64,000 nucleotides of DNA from Atriophallophorus winterbourni (lineage: Eukaryota; Platyhelminthes; Trematoda; Plagiorchiida; Microphallidae), in NCBI GenBank assembly GCA_013407085.1, contig JACCGJ010019630.1:1-64000 (forward strand). The letters run 5' to 3'. Positions 30,301 through 37,489 of the stretch are shown in pieces (the stretch's first letter is position 1; each line of letters begins with the position of its first letter). The notes beneath the pieces are model-generated. The model did no database searches and had not been told where the DNA came from. It saw nothing but the letters and a program-made list of their open reading frames with translations. A program made the position numbers and the translations under genes.

Positions 30301-33300
30301 TTGATTATCTTTTGTCATATTTTTTTACTTTGTTTGTGCTGTACACCTTTTGCATACAGTTACTAAACTTTCATATTTACATTTCAGTTCATGTACTCTC
30401 GTTCTAGATAAGTAAAGCGTTACTTATTCTATACTAACGTGACTTCCTTTTGAACTCAATTCGGATCAGATTCTACAACGCTACAATTTACTTATCTATA
30501 ACACGATGGATCCAACATTACGACCAAGATTCTTCGACGCCGATCCCAACTCACCAGATGCACCCAAACGCTGGAATCATTGGTTTCGCACATTTAATAC
30601 TTATCTGAACTCTGTGGAGCCCTCCAAATCTGACAAACTCGAAACGCTCATTCATTTCCTGAATCCTCTGGTGTATGATAATATTGCGCACTGTGCCGAT
30701 TACAATTCTGCGATAGATGCGTTGCGACAACTTTATATCCGCACATGAACCATTGGTCATCGAAACAGATGCTTCTGATGTCGCCATTGCCGCTTCTCTT
30801 AGCCAAAACGATAAACCCATTGCCTTTTTCTCGAGGACACTCAATCCTAGCGAAAAAAATCACTCGGCTGTAGAGAAGGAAGCATACGCCATTGTTGAAT
30901 CCATCAGGAAATGGAGGCACTATCTACTTGGTAGACCATTTAAACTGGTCACTGACCAGCGCTCGGTTGCATTTATGTATGGTGGCAGCCAAACGAGTAA
31001 AATCAAAAACGATAAGATACAGCGCTGGAAAATCGAGCTTTCCGAATACAAGTATGATGTTGTGTATCGACCGGGTAAAGAAAACCATGTTGCGGACACT
31101 TTATCACGTAACATCTGTGCGTCCATTACTAACCCTGAACAACTGAAAGAGCTGCACACCTCACTCTGCCATCCAGGAATCACCCGAATGTTTCATTTTG
31201 TCCGGTGCAAAAATCTTCCTTATTCGGTAGACGATGTCAAACGAGTCATTGCCAATTGCAGTGTGTGCCGAACTAAAGCCAAGGTTTTTCAAGTCTTCCG
31301 GTACCCTTATTAAAGCCACACAGCCTTTCGAGCGTCTAAGTATAGATTTCAAAGGTCCTTTACCTTCAAGTACTCGAAATCACTATTTGTTAACATTAAT
31401 AGACGAATTCTCTCGATTCCCTTTTGCCTTTCCATGTGCGGATATGTCATCAGCTACTGTGATTGGCTGTCTCACACAACTTTTCACTTTGTTCGGGATG
31501 CCTGCCTATATCCACTCTGACAGAGGTTCGTCATTCTTGTCTTCTGAACTGAAAAACTTTCTGACTGAAAAAGGAATCGCCATGAGTCACATCAGCATAT
31601 AATCCACAAGGCAACGGCCAGGTAGAACGTCTCAATGGCACACTTTGGAAAACAATCAGCCTCGCTCTGAAAACTCATAATTTACCGACAACTCGTTGGG
31701 AGACTGTTTTACCTGATGCTCTACACAGCCTCCAGTCATTGCTGTGCACATCTACGAATCACACACCTCATGAACGCATGTTTCAGTATGCTCGACGCTC
31801 TTGTTCTGGAACCTCTCTGCCTTCTTTGCTAACTATGCCAGGTTCGGTCCTCCTGCAGCGATGCGATCGGTCATCTAAGTATCAACCGTTGGTGGAAGAA
31901 GTGGAGCTTCTGAGTTGTAACCCTCATTACGCTCGTATTGCTCATCAAGATGGCAGAACGGAAACTGTATCACTCCGCCGTTTAGCCCCAACAGTTCGGG
32001 AAACGGCGACAGACCTTTGTGTTCAACCTGACTCCGATACAAACATCGAACAAAGGACCTCGGATGTAACACAGGAAGACCACAACAATAATTCCCGATC
32101 AGTGGAGATGTTGCCTATGTCATCGCATGAAACCCTTACCCCTACTTACCCGGAACTACTAGAAAAGCAGCAACGGGTTCGCCCCTACGATCTTAGAAAT
32201 CGTGAAGCCTAAAATTAATTTGGCCTTTAATCGTACGAGCTGACTCAAAACAAAGCTGGGGTGAATGTCATGATTGTTACTTGTTTGTGCTGTACACCTT
32301 TTGCATACAGTTACTAAACTTTCATATTTACATTTCAGCTCATGTACTCTCGTTCTAGATAAGTAAAGCGTTACTTATTCTATACTAACGTGACTTCCTT
32401 TTGAACTCAATTCGGATCAGATTCTACAACGTTAATCCCTGTGAAGCCCTCTGCGTACGAAACTTAAATGTTGTACACCTGCACAGAGATAAAATTGTCA
32501 AGTATCTAAGTGACGCTATTTCCGATAAGCTAACATGGATTCAGCATTTTACTGCAACGCTTACTCAAGTTCGTAAGCTTTCTTTCTAAGCGGTTCATCT
32601 GTGTTTTCTTGGCCTTAAACCTTAACTGATTTTATACCTTACCATCACTTGTATTTCGCTTCATCTTCTATGTTGTTTCCATGCTATTTTTCTTGCATTT
32701 CTTTCAACACCTTGTAATCAACAAAAGTTGAATTAAAATTATTTTAATCGCAAACTCGATTTCAAATGAAGATATTGATAAACAGTCTTCAGGCAGCGCT
32801 TTTCGTCACGTGATTGAGTTATCAATAATATCCCACCCCATACTCCATAATCTAAAGAACTGCCAATCATCAAGAACATGAAGTGCCAACTCAAGAACAC
32901 AAACGTGGAAATCAAGGGGTTACTTACGTGCGAGCAAGTACATCTTGAACAGTACAAGTCAACGCATGCCCCAAATGAAGTGATCCTGTTACGTTTGGAG
33001 GAGGAAGAAGCATACTGAAAACAGGTCTGCTTGGCTGCAGAGAAAAGATGGTGCACAATGAAATGCAAAAGAGTATGAACGTAATTTAACTTGAAAGGAA
33101 TATGGAAAAATAACTCGTCACTAACTGTCGCGTGTCTGGCTGCTGGGGTAACATGTTTTTTTAAACACTGTTGCATTCCCTATAAGCCGAAAAATGAAAT
33201 CTGAGTAAAATCCGTATTTGCATGCCCTTTCGAGGCACACCACACGACTGTTTTCGTGCTGATTGCACTAATCAGGTAGGGACAGTACGATCAGGACTTG

Positions 33301-36300
33301 AAATAGTGGAGAATAGGTAAACAAATTTCGAACTGGTAAGGCACTGGCTCGTGTAGCCGCTGGTCTCAATTGGGTTTATTATAACGTTAAATGTGTTGCA
33401 TTACATTCTGCTGTGCTGCATTTGATATTTCGTTTTTCGTGAGTACACCAGAACCCTCGCAGCACATCAAACCAACGGAAGATTTAGTCCAAGATAGGAC
33501 ATAATCAAAAAACGGTGTTGGATAATCTGATATGCAAGCCTTAATTGTTCATAGCAGTTGGGGATTGCCACATGTATAAAAAGGTCAATCTACTAGTCTA
33601 TAACGACTGTCGCTGTCAACTGAGTAGATGGAAATTAATTTATAAGGAACTCACATCCACGGAAGGCTTTGACAGGTTTATTCTATTCCATAGACGTTGG
33701 CACAAATGCGGATGTTCCACAAGTGTAGGGTCATATTTGTCCCGTGTAGCTGTCAAAGCAAAAAACCTCATGTTGTAAAGTACTGATCGGAAACTATAAT
33801 GTATAGAAACGAGGGGATGGGCGAAATAACCAAGCTGAACATATGATATCGTTATATTCAAATGCGGTTTTTAGTACTTTTAATGCTAGCACAAAACCTG
33901 GGTCATGTATGACAGTAAATGTCTAGAGCAGAAATAATTTGAAATTAATCGATGACCCAGAGAAAAGTGAATATATTGTTGTATATATACTGTTGTACAA
34001 TAAGTTATCAGACATTGCGACAACACCAGGACATCGCATGTGTAAAATAATCAAAGACTGACAGATAAATATCGAATTATCATCCTCGAGTGTCATATTA
34101 AAACAAATGCAAAACCCATCTTTACCACAGACTTGAGACAAATAGTGAAGTTCAGCTCCGTTTAAAATTAACATTAAGTTGATAGTAAATGCCTGAGTAC
34201 CTAACATACACCATGAGAAGTGTTTAACAGATCATCATTACTAGCATTATAAAGGCCTAGAGCCGGAAAGTGCCGAGCGAGATGAAACAGGATAGGCATT
34301 CAAGCGAAATGCTCACATGCCTATAACAAACAGTTAGTTTAAGTGATTTTTGGAGAATATATTGTTTATGTTTGCGACTACTCATCTGTGCCAAGCCCAT
34401 CGAACTATTCACAAAGTTGATCACGACGATGGAAGCACTGGACTCGAGTTTCGGGTGGGATCCCACCCGAAGCGGAGGATATGCACTGCTGATAAGCTCA
34501 AATAAGAGCGAAACTCGAGCCCAGTGCATCCATCATGAGTACTCACAAACATAAGCAGTTAGTTTTTGTAATTTCTTGCATGCAATGTCGTATTTCTGTT
34601 TTTGTAAGAAGTGACAGTGTTATATGATAAAAAGTATGGTGCATATGATCACAATTGGCACTATTAAATCCAGTTTATAGCCATATCGCAACTACTATTA
34701 GTCGGTTCATTTGGGCCAAACCTAACCAAAGGAATCTTTCCTACTTATCCTAGAGCAACGATGAGTCTCTTCATTCCGGTGCGCCAGGTCACTGACTAGA
34801 CAATTCGTTTTATGTCCTAGCCTCTACCAGATTCTGTGTAGCGTAAATGGTGATGATTTTTTAAAACGTGTACAAACCATAACTGGTATCCTCATTTCTT
34901 TTAGTTGGTCATAATATTCTTCTGTAGACATGCGTACTATCAACACGACGCTGGCATCCAATGTAAACAAGTGGTGCCAAAAATAGAAAGTCGGTGAACA
35001 TCTGTCCAGATATGTCAGGTTTTGCAATCATTGAGAAGCATGACATGGGACATAATTGGGAGTTAGAAATCTACGAAAGCTTTAGAACAGTGACATTCGC
35101 ACTGGAATGAAGTCCTTACATTAAACAGGAACGCAAAGTTGATTGCTGAATCGGAAACCCGTATTTTACCAAACTTGATTTCAAATTACGAATTAAGGAA
35201 AACGGGGGACAACAGTGGCAGTAAAAATGTCTGAATCTGAATGAGTGTTCATCAATATGCAGAAACAATAATCAGTTATGGCAATTTCGGTAACGCGTCG
35301 TTCGTGGCACAGAAGCTTTGCCAGAACAAGGGAAGGAAAACTAGCACGAAGCTAGAATAATTATCCTTTTTTAATCGATTTCGTAATAGCTATTGCTATA
35401 AGCTTTGAGACTTTTATGTCAGAGAGATAAGATTTATAGAAAAATTGACTGAAAAAATGGCATCAAAGCAATTCCTATACGATAATAAAATAATAGAATC
35501 CAAGACAATTTAAATAACATACACTAATTTGTCATATAACAGTGAATTAACAAGCCTCAGTTAAGTGTTGTATTCTTATGGTCTCATTATACCTACGACA
35601 TGGCTCGTGTAACGTAATCTCCTAGTTGCAACATCATATAAAATTTTCTAGTCGAAAATTCAAGCTTTGTCATTTGTGCATGTTGGTCCTCATTCGTTCG
35701 ATATGAATAAAATAGCTTTGTCATCCAAGTTATTAAAAATCTGGTGAAACGACGGTTCTATTGGGAGTCAGCACTGGAGACTAGAATGTCCGAAGAAATG
35801 CCATAATGATTGAGTGTGAAACGCTACAATTCCGTACCCGTGTAGCGGACTATCACCGTTCTCCATTTACATGAAACTGGGAACACCGCAATAGTTTGAC
35901 AATGTCCTCCGAAAATTGTCCTACATCTAAAACTTGCTTGTTTATTAAGGACGACGTAGATGGATCGAGCGCATACGTGTCCGTAATCAGTGAAACAAGT
36001 TAAAGATGCCCTACGACTGCGTACATTCTATAGTGTTCGAAGGTGGGAATAACGACCTACAACGGTCTTACTTCTGACAGTCCCTGGTGGGATGATTTAT
36101 TCCAACTTATAAAATTATAGACTAATGACAGTTAAGATGTCAGTCAGACAAAAATATGCTCACTTAGAAGATTCCAATCTAAAAATTTGTGGTCATCAGA
36201 CTCATCAGCAGCATCGCAAATCTTCTTCGAGCCGAATGCGAATGACCTGGATATCACACCATAACGACGAGTATAGCATAATCGCCTCATGCACAAAATT

Positions 36301-36341
36301 GGATGGCGGTAATGATAGTATTTGAGTTGATGAGCTACCAT
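3200..36341 (-). CDS. VARS2: Mitochondrial valyl-tRNA synthetase, split gene (about 20 exons found)
   Basis: Class I aminoacyl-tRNA synthetase that charges tRNA-Val with valine and edits mischarged threonine; presumed to act in mitochondria. Joining the exons listed separately gives an ordered ValRS: presequence; Rossmann core with HIGH-type motif HLGH after [19 protein letters not shown]1 editing domain with [63 protein letters not shown]; anticodon-binding helices with [13 protein letters not shown]; a basic coiled tail. Reading phases fit at almost every junction, which makes the model strong. Matches such as [12 protein letters not shown] and [11 protein letters not shown] fit animal VARS2 better than cytosolic VARS1. 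One or more exons between presequence and HIGH exon are missing from my model, the link between the exons at 7191-7393 and 5613-5791 is out of phase as drawn, and the stop codon is not located. Introns range from 44 bp to over 4 kb and are full of retroelements. Confidence 0.9.
3522..3758 (-). repeat. SINE-1, near full length
   Basis: About 237 bp. Read on +, it runs from TATGTATGAAAGCACAA to GCACGATTGCACATCCGTGC and includes the pair AATGGTAGTGAG ... CTCAC(T/C)ACC, which folds into a 9-bp stem. Same family as the copies at 40716, 45124 and 56096. Confidence 0.85.
4020..4150 (+). repeat. Decayed copy of the triple-hairpin repeat
   Basis: Contains hairpin GGTTGACGAGCCAACC followed by CTTATCCTACATTGGCATAC, and later AAACCAGTCGTGGTGTATGA, in the order seen at 2225-2575. 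Confidence 0.5.
5220..5531 (-). CDS. VARS2: VARS2 exon, C-terminal region
   Basis: Acceptor CCTTTCAG, donor GAG|GTAAGT. 104 open codons, phase 0 both sides, no stop. The sequence ([20 protein letters not shown] and [20 protein letters not shown]) is not conserved enough to recognise alone; assignment rests on splice signals, phase and place. Confidence 0.75.
5613..5791 (-). CDS. VARS2: VARS2 exon, anticodon-binding domain
   Basis: Donor TTG|GTAAGT. Encodes [20 protein letters not shown] followed by [12 protein letters not shown], matching LLHPFMPFVTEELWQRL. The acceptor GATTTAG at 5792 leaves a phase that does not fit the previous exon as drawn, so its 5' edge or an intermediate small exon is unresolved. 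Confidence 0.85.
7191..7393 (-). CDS. VARS2: VARS2 exon, anticodon-binding domain
   Basis: Acceptor ACATTACAG. Encodes [20 protein letters not shown] and [19 protein letters not shown], as in the ValRS DRWI...WWLDVFC helices. The donor is uncertain: GTATTT at 7190 leaves 2 nt, and GTGAAG or GTTTAG some 25-30 bases upstream are alternatives. Confidence 0.85.
8304..8402 (-). CDS. VARS2: VARS2 exon
   Basis: Acceptor ATTTTCAG, donor TCT|GTAAGC. 33 codons, [20 protein letters not shown] and [13 protein letters not shown]; joins [13 protein letters not shown], the expected NKxWNxxRF motif. Confidence 0.88.
8977..9111 (-). CDS. VARS2: VARS2 exon with GADALR motif
   Basis: Donor AAG|GTAGGT; acceptor taken as AAACAG, which is weak but keeps phase 0. 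Encodes [20 protein letters not shown], then [15 protein letters not shown]. In ValRS about 30 residues normally stand between KMSKS-VDP and GTDALR; they are short here, so a small exon between 9112 and 13038 may be missing. Confidence 0.85.
9850..10260 (+). mobile_element. Penelope-like element remnant, RT palm/thumb
   Basis: Plus-strand frame gives [10 protein letters not shown], the RT catalytic motif (YVDDT class of PLEs), then [20 protein letters not shown] and YTDQILNF. This order (FVDDT ... LPFLDV ... GxLxTSVYRK) is specific to Penelope-like RTs. The frame is broken near 9940 and the 5' part and endonuclease are absent. Confidence 0.8.
11450..11800 (-). mobile_element. Penelope-like element fragment, GIY-YIG endonuclease
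   Basis: Minus-strand frames contain [20 protein letters not shown], the start of a PLE GIY-YIG domain, then [17 protein letters not shown] and [12 protein letters not shown]. Frames are interrupted by stops (TAG after LHEY). It abuts an RTE fragment in the same orientation. Confidence 0.75.
11890..12480 (-). mobile_element. RTE-like LINE fragment, reverse transcriptase
   Basis: Minus-strand frames read [20 protein letters not shown], then [17 protein letters not shown], then [14 protein letters not shown] (FADD-type active site with A to T change) and [15 protein letters not shown]. Two or more frameshifts and stops; non-functional. Confidence 0.8.
12768..12792. repeat. (TA)n microsatellite
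   Basis: Short TA run within a VARS2 intron. Confidence 0.8.
13039..13149 (-). CDS. VARS2: VARS2 exon with KMSKS motif
   Basis: Acceptor ATTTAG, donor AAG|GTTAGT. Encodes [20 protein letters not shown] and [14 protein letters not shown] is the second class I ATP-binding motif. Phase 0 both sides. Confidence 0.95.
13400..14565 (+). mobile_element. Penelope-like element, RT plus GIY-YIG, degraded
   Basis: RT motifs in order on +: [20 protein letters not shown], then [18 protein letters not shown] sequence (GVAMGSPLG), then [14 protein letters not shown] linker ([16 protein letters not shown]) leads to the GIY-YIG domain beginning [20 protein letters not shown] and running in a shifted frame to about 14560 ([22 protein letters not shown]). 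Stops and frameshifts at 13670, 13930 and 14333. Same lineage as the fragment at 25020-25490. Confidence 0.8.
14839..14965 (+). repeat. Hammerhead-SINE copy (degenerate)
   Basis: Holds the hammerhead 3' half: stem II GAGCTC-AAATAA-GAGC, then GAAG, palindrome CTCGAGTC and CCAGGGCATCC, followed by the family tail GGTACTGATGAGTAGTCACA and AACATAA. The CTGATGA box is lost (TTCATAG in its place). Confidence 0.7.
15188..15387 (+). repeat. tRNA-headed SINE with hammerhead motif
   Basis: Complete SINE of about 200 bp. Head resembles a tRNA: A-box-like GTAGCTCAGGCCG and B-box-like GGGGTTCCAGCCC 40-50 nt later. Body has CTGATGA at 15270-15276, stem II CCC-GAATAA-GAG, GAAG and CAGTGATTCC. Tail is GGACTTGGTACTGATGAGCA then GTCACAAACATAAAGAAC. 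The organisation matches the schistosome SMalpha SINE. GAAA to GAAG and the weak stem I suggest this ribozyme is inactive. Confidence 0.75.
15538..15663 (-). CDS. VARS2: VARS2 exon, catalytic core
   Basis: Acceptor CTTGTTCAG, donor CAC|GTCAGT. 42 codons encoding [20 protein letters not shown] and [19 protein letters not shown]. The intron before it (15664-19822) contains an RTE LINE and other repeats. Confidence 0.94.
15890..16150 (-). repeat. Unclassified dispersed repeat (family C)
   Basis: Its reverse complement aligns with 26335-26575 (+): shared words include TATGTGGG(C/T)TGGGATA, CCCAT(A/G)CC, TTCGTCT(A/G)ACCT and ATCGACCTTCCT. No clear coding content. Confidence 0.6.
16396..18090 (+). 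mobile_element. RTE-like LINE, endonuclease and start of RT, degraded
   Basis: Opens with [20 protein letters not shown] followed by [20 protein letters not shown], the AP-endonuclease start of trematode RTE elements (RTE/SR2 type). Then [34 protein letters not shown], and after breaks [13 protein letters not shown] and [20 protein letters not shown] of the RT. At least five frameshifts or stops. Truncated at about 18090, inside a VARS2 intron on the opposite strand. Confidence 0.85.
18545..18880 (+). repeat. Decayed dispersed repeat with internal duplication
   Basis: Two related blocks (18568-18680 and 18805-18880), each ending ATGCATGCAAA(T/C)(A/G)CGGATTT, flank TTAACCTTATCCAACAGTGA, which also belongs to the triple-hairpin family. 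A reverse copy of the end is near 33205-33300. Confidence 0.5.
19823..19893 (-). CDS. VARS2: VARS2 exon with DTWFSS motif
   Basis: Acceptor ATTATAG, donor CAA|GTTAGT. Encodes [20 protein letters not shown], a hallmark of ValRS/LeuRS/IleRS. Separated from the previous exon by a 44-bp intron, short as in flatworms. Confidence 0.94.
19938..20040 (-). CDS. VARS2: VARS2 exon
   Basis: Acceptor TCTATCAG, donor CAAG|GTAAAT. Encodes [20 protein letters not shown], like the zinc-free ValRS segment WVVGRSEAEA. 34 codons plus 1 nt, completed to Asp in the next exon. Confidence 0.9.
21685..21837 (-). CDS. VARS2: VARS2 exon with [11 protein letters not shown] motif
   Basis: Acceptor TTTTTGCAG, donor AAT|GTAAGC. 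51 codons containing [19 protein letters not shown], a class Ia signature. The donor after RMQMCN was chosen over an internal GTATGC because only this one keeps the next exon open. An AT microsatellite starts about 15 bp upstream of the acceptor. Confidence 0.94.
21852..21914. repeat. (AT)n microsatellite next to a VARS2 splice acceptor
   Basis: About 60 bp of nearly pure TA/AT, beginning some 15 bp upstream (in gene direction) of the exon at 21685-21837. The open frames through it are artefacts of the repeat. Confidence 0.9.
22213..22413 (-). CDS. VARS2: VARS2 exon
   Basis: Acceptor TCGTTAG, donor GAC|GTATGT. 67 codons encoding [20 protein letters not shown] and [20 protein letters not shown], the segment that leaves the editing domain. 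CSRSGDVIE is typical of VARS2-type ValRS. Confidence 0.94.
23505..23629 (-). CDS. VARS2: VARS2 exon, editing domain
   Basis: Acceptor TTATCAG, donor GCA|GTAAGT. Encodes [20 protein letters not shown] and [11 protein letters not shown], corresponding to the VKITPAHD...NDYEVG block of the CP1 domain. 125 bp, phases fit. Confidence 0.9.
25020..25490 (+). mobile_element. Penelope-like element fragment, linker and GIY-YIG
   Basis: Parallels 14080-14560: [27 protein letters not shown], then [14 protein letters not shown] (GIY-YIG start) and, frameshifted, FVSSS and ALRR-like remnants to about 25490. Broken by stops at 25052 and 25308. Confidence 0.7.
25999..26189 (-). CDS. VARS2: VARS2 exon, editing (CP1) domain
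   Basis: Acceptor TTTCAAG, donor ACTG|GTGAGT. Encodes [20 protein letters not shown] and [13 protein letters not shown], the threonine-rich editing motif of ValRS. The usual Pro of TTRPETM is Leu here; animal cytosolic enzymes also vary at this site. Ends in IQGTG, which continues in the next exon. Confidence 0.93.
26335..26575 (+). repeat. Unclassified dispersed repeat (family C), second copy
   Basis: Matches the reverse complement of 15890-16150 over about 230 bp with many substitutions. Lies in the VARS2 intron next to the editing-domain exon. Confidence 0.6.
27640..27850 (-). repeat. Hammerhead-SINE, minus-strand copy
   Basis: Reverse complement reads: tRNA-like head with GCTGTAAGGCGTGGAACT and GATCGAGTTGAACTC, then GGATATGCAATGA-TGACGA-GCTC-AAAAA-GAGC-GAAA-ATCGAGT-C (27707-27762), then tail TCATGAGTAGTCACAAACAT. 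Stem II is a perfect 4-bp GCTC/GAGC; the C before TGACGA is changed to A. Confidence 0.75.
27895..27990 (+). repeat. Hammerhead-SINE tail, inverted relative to the previous copy
   Basis: Ends in GGTGCTGATGATTAGTCACA and GACATAAACGAACAAAC, the tail of the family, in plus orientation, about 45 bp from the head of the minus copy. The body is mostly lost. Confidence 0.55.
28301..28416 (-). CDS. VARS2: VARS2 exon
   Basis: Acceptor CTTTCAG, donor AG|GTTAGT. Encodes [20 protein letters not shown], like the start of the ValRS editing domain. Ends with AG, completed to a Ser codon by the first base of the exon at 25999-26189. Confidence 0.9.
28488..28607 (-). CDS. VARS2: VARS2 exon
   Basis: Acceptor ACACTAG, donor GAG|GTAAGT. 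Encodes [20 protein letters not shown] and [13 protein letters not shown], the conserved block before the CP1 editing domain. 40 codons, phase 0 on both sides. Confidence 0.92.
29365..29446 (-). CDS. VARS2: VARS2 exon
   Basis: Acceptor TTTTGTAG, donor CCA|GTAAGT. Encodes [20 protein letters not shown], matching the ValRS/IleRS segment that precedes the editing domain. The intron before it is only about 52 bp. Confidence 0.92.
29499..29669 (-). CDS. VARS2: VARS2 exon, start of CP1 insertion
   Basis: Acceptor TTAACAG, donor AAC|GTACGT. Encodes [20 protein letters not shown] and [14 protein letters not shown], the conserved ValRS segment after the HIGH motif. 171 bp; phases fit both neighbours. 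Confidence 0.93.
30313..30477 (+). repeat. 5' LTR of the deleted gypsy element
   Basis: Begins TGTCAT and ends TTCTACA. Near identical to 32266-32428 (shared GTTTGTGCTGTACACCTTTT and GAACTCAATTCGGATCAGAT), differing mainly in the first 20 bp and a GTT/GCT change. The exact 3' edge is uncertain because ACG follows both copies. Confidence 0.85.
30506..30748 (+). pseudogene. gag N-terminal remnant
   Basis: Starts [20 protein letters not shown], clearly related to the gag start at 46523 (MDRFLKPDRFDIDPHSPDTG). Ends at a TGA created by the internal deletion: LYIRT-stop, where the other element continues VQPKN. Confidence 0.85.
30745..31313 (+). pseudogene. Gypsy RNase H and integrase zinc-finger remnant
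   Basis: RNase H motifs [27 protein letters not shown] and [11 protein letters not shown] with the three catalytic acids, then [15 protein letters not shown]. The integrase HHCC finger follows ([12 protein letters not shown]...CSVCRT). A frameshift near 31290 ends the frame. Confidence 0.88.
31234..32212 (+). pseudogene. Gypsy integrase core and C-terminus, frame-broken
   Basis: Catalytic D in [10 protein letters not shown], second D in [10 protein letters not shown], then after a break at 31602 [16 protein letters not shown] with the E. The last part (31739-32212) is [13 protein letters not shown] to PYDLRNREA, the integrase C-terminal region. Confidence 0.85.
32266..32428 (+). repeat. 3' LTR of the deleted gypsy element
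   Basis: Preceded by a purine tract (AAAGCTGGGGTGAA) as expected for a polypurine primer. Same terminal TGT...ACA as the 5' LTR. Confidence 0.85.
32928..33034 (-). CDS. VARS2: VARS2 exon with HIGH motif
   Basis: Acceptor CTCTGCAG, donor CAC|GTAAGT. Encodes [20 protein letters not shown], the ATP-binding HIGH-type signature of ValRS (HLGH), followed by TVQDVLAR. Ends with 2 nt that complete a Thr codon with the next exon (29499-29669). Confidence 0.93.
33040..36160. other. VARS2 5' intron region, missing exon not found
   Basis: A ValRS exon encoding the W-x2-WW segment before the HIGH motif should lie here. I scanned both strands and did not recognise it. The region holds the inverted SINE pair and a decayed repeat at 33205-33300. 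Confidence 0.5.
34369..34552. repeat. Inverted pair of hammerhead-SINE fragments (184-bp palindrome-like unit)
   Basis: Two SINE pieces meet tail-outwards around a perfect 20-bp palindrome at 34451-34470. Right arm (+): GGATATGCACTG-CTGATAA-GCTC-AAATAA-GAGC-GAAA-CTCGAGCC-CAGTGCATCC (34477-34531), then ATGAGTACTCACAAACAT. Left arm (-): GAAACTCGAGTCCAGTGC and the tail ending GATGAGTAGTCGCAAACA. Confidence 0.8.
36164..36341 (-). CDS. VARS2: Probable first coding exon of VARS2 (mitochondrial presequence)
   Basis: Opens with an ATG and encodes 59 residues rich in Arg, Tyr and Ser with few acids in the first 40 (it contains [20 protein letters not shown]), as expected for a matrix-targeting peptide. 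It ends at a good donor, AA|GTGAGC. It lies upstream of the HIGH exon in the right orientation. No direct similarity was recognised, so assignment to VARS2 is by position and composition; a TTTACTTACAG acceptor just upstream would also allow it to be an internal exon. Confidence 0.45.
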
Positions 36342-36589
36342 GTGAACTCTGGGACAGTCTGTAAGTAAAAATAGGCAAAAATTGATATGCGAAAGAACTT
36401 TTTTGATAAATTTGTAAAGCATAACTTGGTTTAACAAATGATGCGAGATCGAGCAGCATTCCTGTACTGATTTAAAAGGTAATTAGCTGGGTGCGAAAAC
36501 ACGGTATTATTTTCTTATGGGCACACTAATATAAACTAAACCTACGTGTAGTTTGTGTAGCATAGCTAAAGAATTGCAAGTTCATGCAT

Positions 36590-36720
36590 CGATGGTTCAA
36601 GCTCGGTTTCCAGTGAGCAAGTCTAGTGTTACAATTTTGACTACTCATGACTACCAGATCATTCAGAATATTCGCAAAATCGAACCTAACCCATGCATTA
36701 TTTTCCCTAGTTTTTGGATT
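36590..36720 (-). repeat. Hammerhead-SINE tail fragment
   Basis: Reverse complement ends GTAGTCATGAGTAGTCAAAA and contains GGTTCGATTTTGCGAATATT, as in the tail of the copy at 27640-27850. Confidence 0.5.
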
Positions 36721-37226
36721 GGAACACAAGAGCACTCGGTGGTCATGTGACACCTTAAGAACACAGCTATTAACTAAAATACTAATTTGCATGCATTTCC
36801 ACCACACACGGCCTTAACCCAATCTACATGTGTTTTGCCACATGTGAAAGAATAGGTTGGTTTTGCTAACCTTACCCAACAGTGCCTTACAAGCACAATT
36901 TGTTTACAACTCTCAACTAATTTTTGGCTATTATAACAGTTTTAATGTTTATCAAGCCACCTTGGTCAATAAGGCTGTTTGCCTAATGTTCTTTAGACAT
37001 GAAGCTGCAAAATGTTGTATCCAGGGTTTAGTACCGATAATAACGTAAACTAACAACAACTAAATATACTGAGTGATGTTATTCGGGATCAGATGTTTAT
37101 TTTAGTTAATTTTCGACAGCTTATATTAGTAATTTTATGTATATTAGTAACTCAATCCGAATCAAGTAGCAAATACAAATTACTTTTGAAAATTCCTGAA
37201 TCAGACGCATCTCGACAAAAGTATTG

Positions 37227-37445
37227 TATGAAAGCACAAGCCTGATCCAGGCAAAGTGCCGCACAGTCAAAGACTGCACGTGGGCTAAGATACTGTCAGG
37301 TTGCCCATGCCTAGACAGATATGACAAAAGAAATGGTAGAGACTCCAGCTTGTTTCAGCATGCAGCTCACTACCGTTGGCCAATCAATTTAGCACGATGT
37401 TAGCCGCACAGCACATAAATGCTGCACGATTGCACATCCGTGCCC
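37227..37445 (-). repeat. SINE-1 copy
   Basis: About 219 bp from TATGAAAGCACAAGCCTGAT to GATTGCACATCCGTGC (read on +). Directly followed by a piece of LINE C-terminus. Confidence 0.85.
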
Positions 37446-37489
37446 TTTACATTAGTTTACATTTGTTTACCTGGACCCAGGCTTGGGAT

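Larger units (their letters stand above)
30313..32428 (+). mobile_element. Ty3/gypsy element, internally deleted, with both LTRs
   Basis: Direct repeats at 30313-30477 and 32266-32428 bound a gypsy interior in which the N-terminal third of gag is joined directly to RNase H and integrase. The rest of gag, protease and all of the RT are gone. Residual coding is disrupted by frameshifts near 31290 and 31602. Sits on + inside the VARS2 intron just upstream of the HIGH exon in genomic order. Confidence 0.9.

Noticed and set aside
36125..36325. 66-aa plus-strand frame
   Set aside because: Antisense of the probable VARS2 presequence exon.
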